Source: Bacteroidales bacterium (GTDB lineage Bacteria > Bacteroidota > Bacteroidia > Bacteroidales > UBA10428). Taken from it: a stretch of 8,383 nt of DNA. Each line of letters begins with the position of its first letter. Within the stretch, counting starts at the first letter, position 1. The position numbers and the translations under genes were made by a program. Location: positions 1-8,383 of the forward strand of contig DAOUOU010000120.1 of NCBI GenBank assembly GCA_030626465.1, given 5' to 3'. The notes beneath the pieces were generated by a model that saw only the letters and a list, made by a program, of their open reading frames with translations, was not told the DNA's origin and ran no database searches. Of this stretch, positions 7,501 through 8,383 are shown in pieces.

Positions 7501-7788
7501 GATGTTTATATGTTAAGTATGGTAGATAATTACTACAAATTGAACGAAAATTCAAAAGCTCAAGCTCTTGCCAGCCAGGTTTTAGAAAACACATACCAGG
7601 ATCTGGAATACTTTATCAGCCTCGAAAAACCTTTCTCCAATTACCTTCAGCTCGAAAGAAGATTTGCCGCTCATGTTTTCAGGGAACTGATAAATATTAG
7701 TCGCACACATGGAGATATATTATTCAGTGCTGAAATAGAACAGCGTCTGGATAGTTATGGTCGTACTCTAAATACCATTTTCAGATAG
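4513..7788 (+). CDS. GT117 (DUF2723) family GT-C membrane glycosyltransferase
   Basis: This 1091-residue protein of the DUF2723 family is related to human TMEM260, a protein O-mannosyltransferase. The N-terminal signature is EPTASFWDCGEFIAASY (28-44) followed by VGHPPGAPFF (48-57). Asp35, in the first loop, is a candidate catalytic residue by analogy with GT-C enzymes that use lipid-linked sugars. SAEGEVYA (141-148) is also conserved. About nine hydrophobic segments lie before residue 311. A soluble stretch (311-520) opens with RSSANPPMDQNNPEN and contains LNREQYGDRPLLYG. A second membrane group (522-681) contains YPLQPRERDYAYAG (565-578). A C-terminal soluble domain (684-1091) contains NWDDHNR (683-689) and GDNDTFPLWYAQEVEG (716-731), and ends in helices that look TPR-like (about 963-1040). 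The donor, acceptor and linkage are unknown; protein O-glycosylation is inference from TMEM260. The 9-nt T-run at 6163-6171 stays in frame. The gene is probably coupled to the deacetylase 2 nt downstream. Confidence 0.92.
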   Translation: MKKYSTLNNLSGWILFLIASFTYLSTIEPTASFWDCGEFIAASYKLQVGHPPGAPFFLLIGRIFTLFAGGNTEKVALMINALSALASAFTILFLFWTITHLVKKVISNEKDPDLADMIIILSSGIIGALVYTFSDTFWFSSAEGEVYASSSLFTAFVFWAILKWENIADEKFANRWLILIAYMMGLSVGVHLLNLLAIPAIVLIYYFRKYKVTVQGVIAALGISAIVLGGIMYVLIPGIVKFAAIVERLFVNGFGLSYFSGVYIYLVLLFSLLAFGIIRTTQKKKAILNTILLVITVITIGYSSYALVIIRSSANPPMDQNNPENLFNLLSYLNREQYGDRPLLYGQYFNAPGKKTGKGKPTYAPVDGRYEIINYKPNYKYNKSYKTILPRMYSSQPDHIDAYVRWTGMDQGELFEVRVNRSGEIVKDHYGNTVYDYSRPRKNPNFSDNIEFLFKYQLGHMYFRYFMWNFAGRQNDVQGHYKEEITKGNWISGYKFLDSARLGNQSNLTDKLLNNRARNKYYLLPLILGLLGLIFHCKQDQKNFWVVMSLFFFTGIAVNIYLNQYPLQPRERDYAYAGSFYSFSIWVGMAVAALYKAAKKSELNSLSRYAIRGSIILVVLAIFDFANNGMLTFTWTGVITLFIMLILLLIMKLLGVVIKNQRIAAAMVLIITLPVPFIMAVENWDDHNRSGRYVARDFASNYLNSCENNAILFTNGDNDTFPLWYAQEVEGIRTDVRVINLSYLSADWYIEQMERKVYDSEPVKMTLTKDKYQQGKRDLVILFDRVKGHVDLKEAIEFLAYDDSQPLSLPGIAEPSYYIPQHKFRITADSSLVFGNRTIKPEMAARYTPVMRWEISRNYLTKNHLMSLDFLATNQWQRPIYYAITVGDDNYVNLSDYFEMSGLAYRVIPAITTDNIGYAGGINTEVMFDNMMNKFKWGGIQDDRVYLDENCIRMLSNMRHNFSNLAEALILQDKNDSARMVLDKCMELVPNHRIPFDVYMLSMVDNYYKLNENSKAQALASQVLENTYQDLEYFISLEKPFSNYLQLERRFAAHVFRELINISRTHGDILFSAEIEQRLDSYGRTLNTIFR

Positions 7789-7790
7789 AG

Positions 7791-8383
7791 ATGGCATACT
7801 GGCATATTTCCGGATGGATGAAATTGTTTTATCCCAGTCTGATATGGGATATAAAAAATACAGAGAAAAAAATATTTCTTACATTCGATGATGGCCCTAC
7901 ACCCGAAATAACAGAAGAAGTATTAGATATTCTTAAACAAAAGAATGCCTCAGGCACTTTTTTTTGTCTTGGAAGAAATGTCGAAAGACACCCTGAGGTC
8001 TATAACAAGATCATCTGCGAGGGACATGCTGTTGGCAACCATACCTATAGCCATTTGAAAGGCTGGAAGTCTGAAAACAAAGACTATTATACAGATATCG
8101 AGCTGGCAGGAAACCTCATTGAATCAAATTTGTTCCGTCCTCCTTACGGCCAGATAAGCAGATCACAGATACAATATCTTAGAAAAAGATACAAAATTAT
8201 TATGTGGGAAGTAATGAGCCACGATTATGAAAAAAGACTTTCCAGGGAGCTGTCTTTGCGAGCATTACTGCGTTATTCAAAAGAAGGATCCATTGTGGTT
8301 TTTCACGATTCTGAAAAAGCAATAGAAAAATTACGATACATTCTTCCTCGTTTTCTTGAACATTTTTCTGAGAAAGGGTATAA
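7791..8383 (+). CDS. Polysaccharide deacetylase (NodB homology domain), 3' end cut by the window
   Basis: Translation from the ATG at 7791 stays open to the edge (197 codons plus 2 nt). From family length (about 205 residues) only a few codons are missing. All NodB motifs are visible: TFDDGP (31-36; D33 the likely base, D34 a metal ligand), NHTYSH (83-88; metal ligands H84 and H88), RPPYG (116-120), WEVMSHDY (139-146) in the place of the W-x-x-x-x-x-D region, and VVFHD (169-173, H172 the likely acid). Such enzymes remove N- or O-acetyl groups from amino-sugar polymers or glycolipids using a divalent metal. There is no signal peptide or membrane segment at the N-terminus (MAYWHISGWMKLFYPSLIWD), so it may act in the cytoplasm on a precursor, or associate with the membrane peripherally. 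The GT117 stop is 2 nt upstream, which indicates one transcript. The substrate is unknown. Confidence 0.92.
   Translation, partial: MAYWHISGWMKLFYPSLIWDIKNTEKKIFLTFDDGPTPEITEEVLDILKQKNASGTFFCLGRNVERHPEVYNKIICEGHAVGNHTYSHLKGWKSENKDYYTDIELAGNLIESNLFRPPYGQISRSQIQYLRKRYKIIMWEVMSHDYEKRLSRELSLRALLRYSKEGSIVVFHDSEKAIEKLRYILPRFLEHFSEKGY

Noticed and set aside
1..8383. Mobile element, CRISPR array, tRNA or rRNA gene
   Set aside because: I found no transposase motifs, regularly spaced repeats, terminal inverted repeats, tRNA cloverleaf or rRNA-like stretch on either strand.

Overview
The window looks like chromosomal DNA of a Bacteroidota bacterium, probably class Bacteroidia. The evidence is mixed but consistent. 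The uL13 N-terminus (MDTLSYKT) and the 128-residue uS9 match that phylum from memory. The order rplM-rpsI-rpsB is the usual one there. A promoter of the Bacteroidota type (TTG, 21 nt, TAnnTTTG) precedes rplM. Start codons lack clear Shine-Dalgarno sequences, the DNA is AT-rich by eye, and the GT117/DUF2723 protein and the O-antigen-ligase-like protein are of subtypes familiar from Bacteroidota.

Layout. Positions 1-957 (minus strand) hold a ribosomal-protein operon: rplM, rpsI and the first four codons of rpsB, driven by a promoter at 1017-1048. A 276-bp divergent intergenic region (958-1233) separates it from a plus-strand block. That block runs: an FkbM-type methyltransferase (1234-2007); a 224-bp spacer holding an open frame that may be the tail of a decayed gene; an O-antigen ligase/Wzy-C-type membrane protein (2232-3908); a 3-methyladenine DNA glycosylase overlapping it by 8 bp (3901-4405); a large GT-C glycosyltransferase of family GT117/DUF2723 (4513-7788); and, 2 bp later, a NodB-type polysaccharide deacetylase that runs off the right edge (7791-8383).

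Reading of the block. Four of the five plus-strand genes have sugar- or envelope-type functions (methyl transfer, glycan ligation or polymerisation, lipid-linked-sugar glycosyl transfer, deacetylation). This suggests a small envelope-glycan neighbourhood, with a DNA-repair gene wedged in. The substrates cannot be read from the sequence.

Most notable observations. (1) Two conserved genes, rpsI and the DNA glycosylase, are broken exactly within G-tracts (10 G and 7 G), while A or T tracts of 7-9 in neighbouring genes stay in frame. This points to G-homopolymer length error or slippage, not true gene loss, at least for the essential rpsI. (2) An imperfect 35-bp element is duplicated just upstream of the ligase gene and the GT117 gene, which suggests shared control. 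(3) There is a possible gene remnant at 1988-2215. I saw no tRNA, rRNA, CRISPR array, insertion sequence or phage gene. Apart from these points the region is fairly ordinary, and I do not claim a demonstrated new system.
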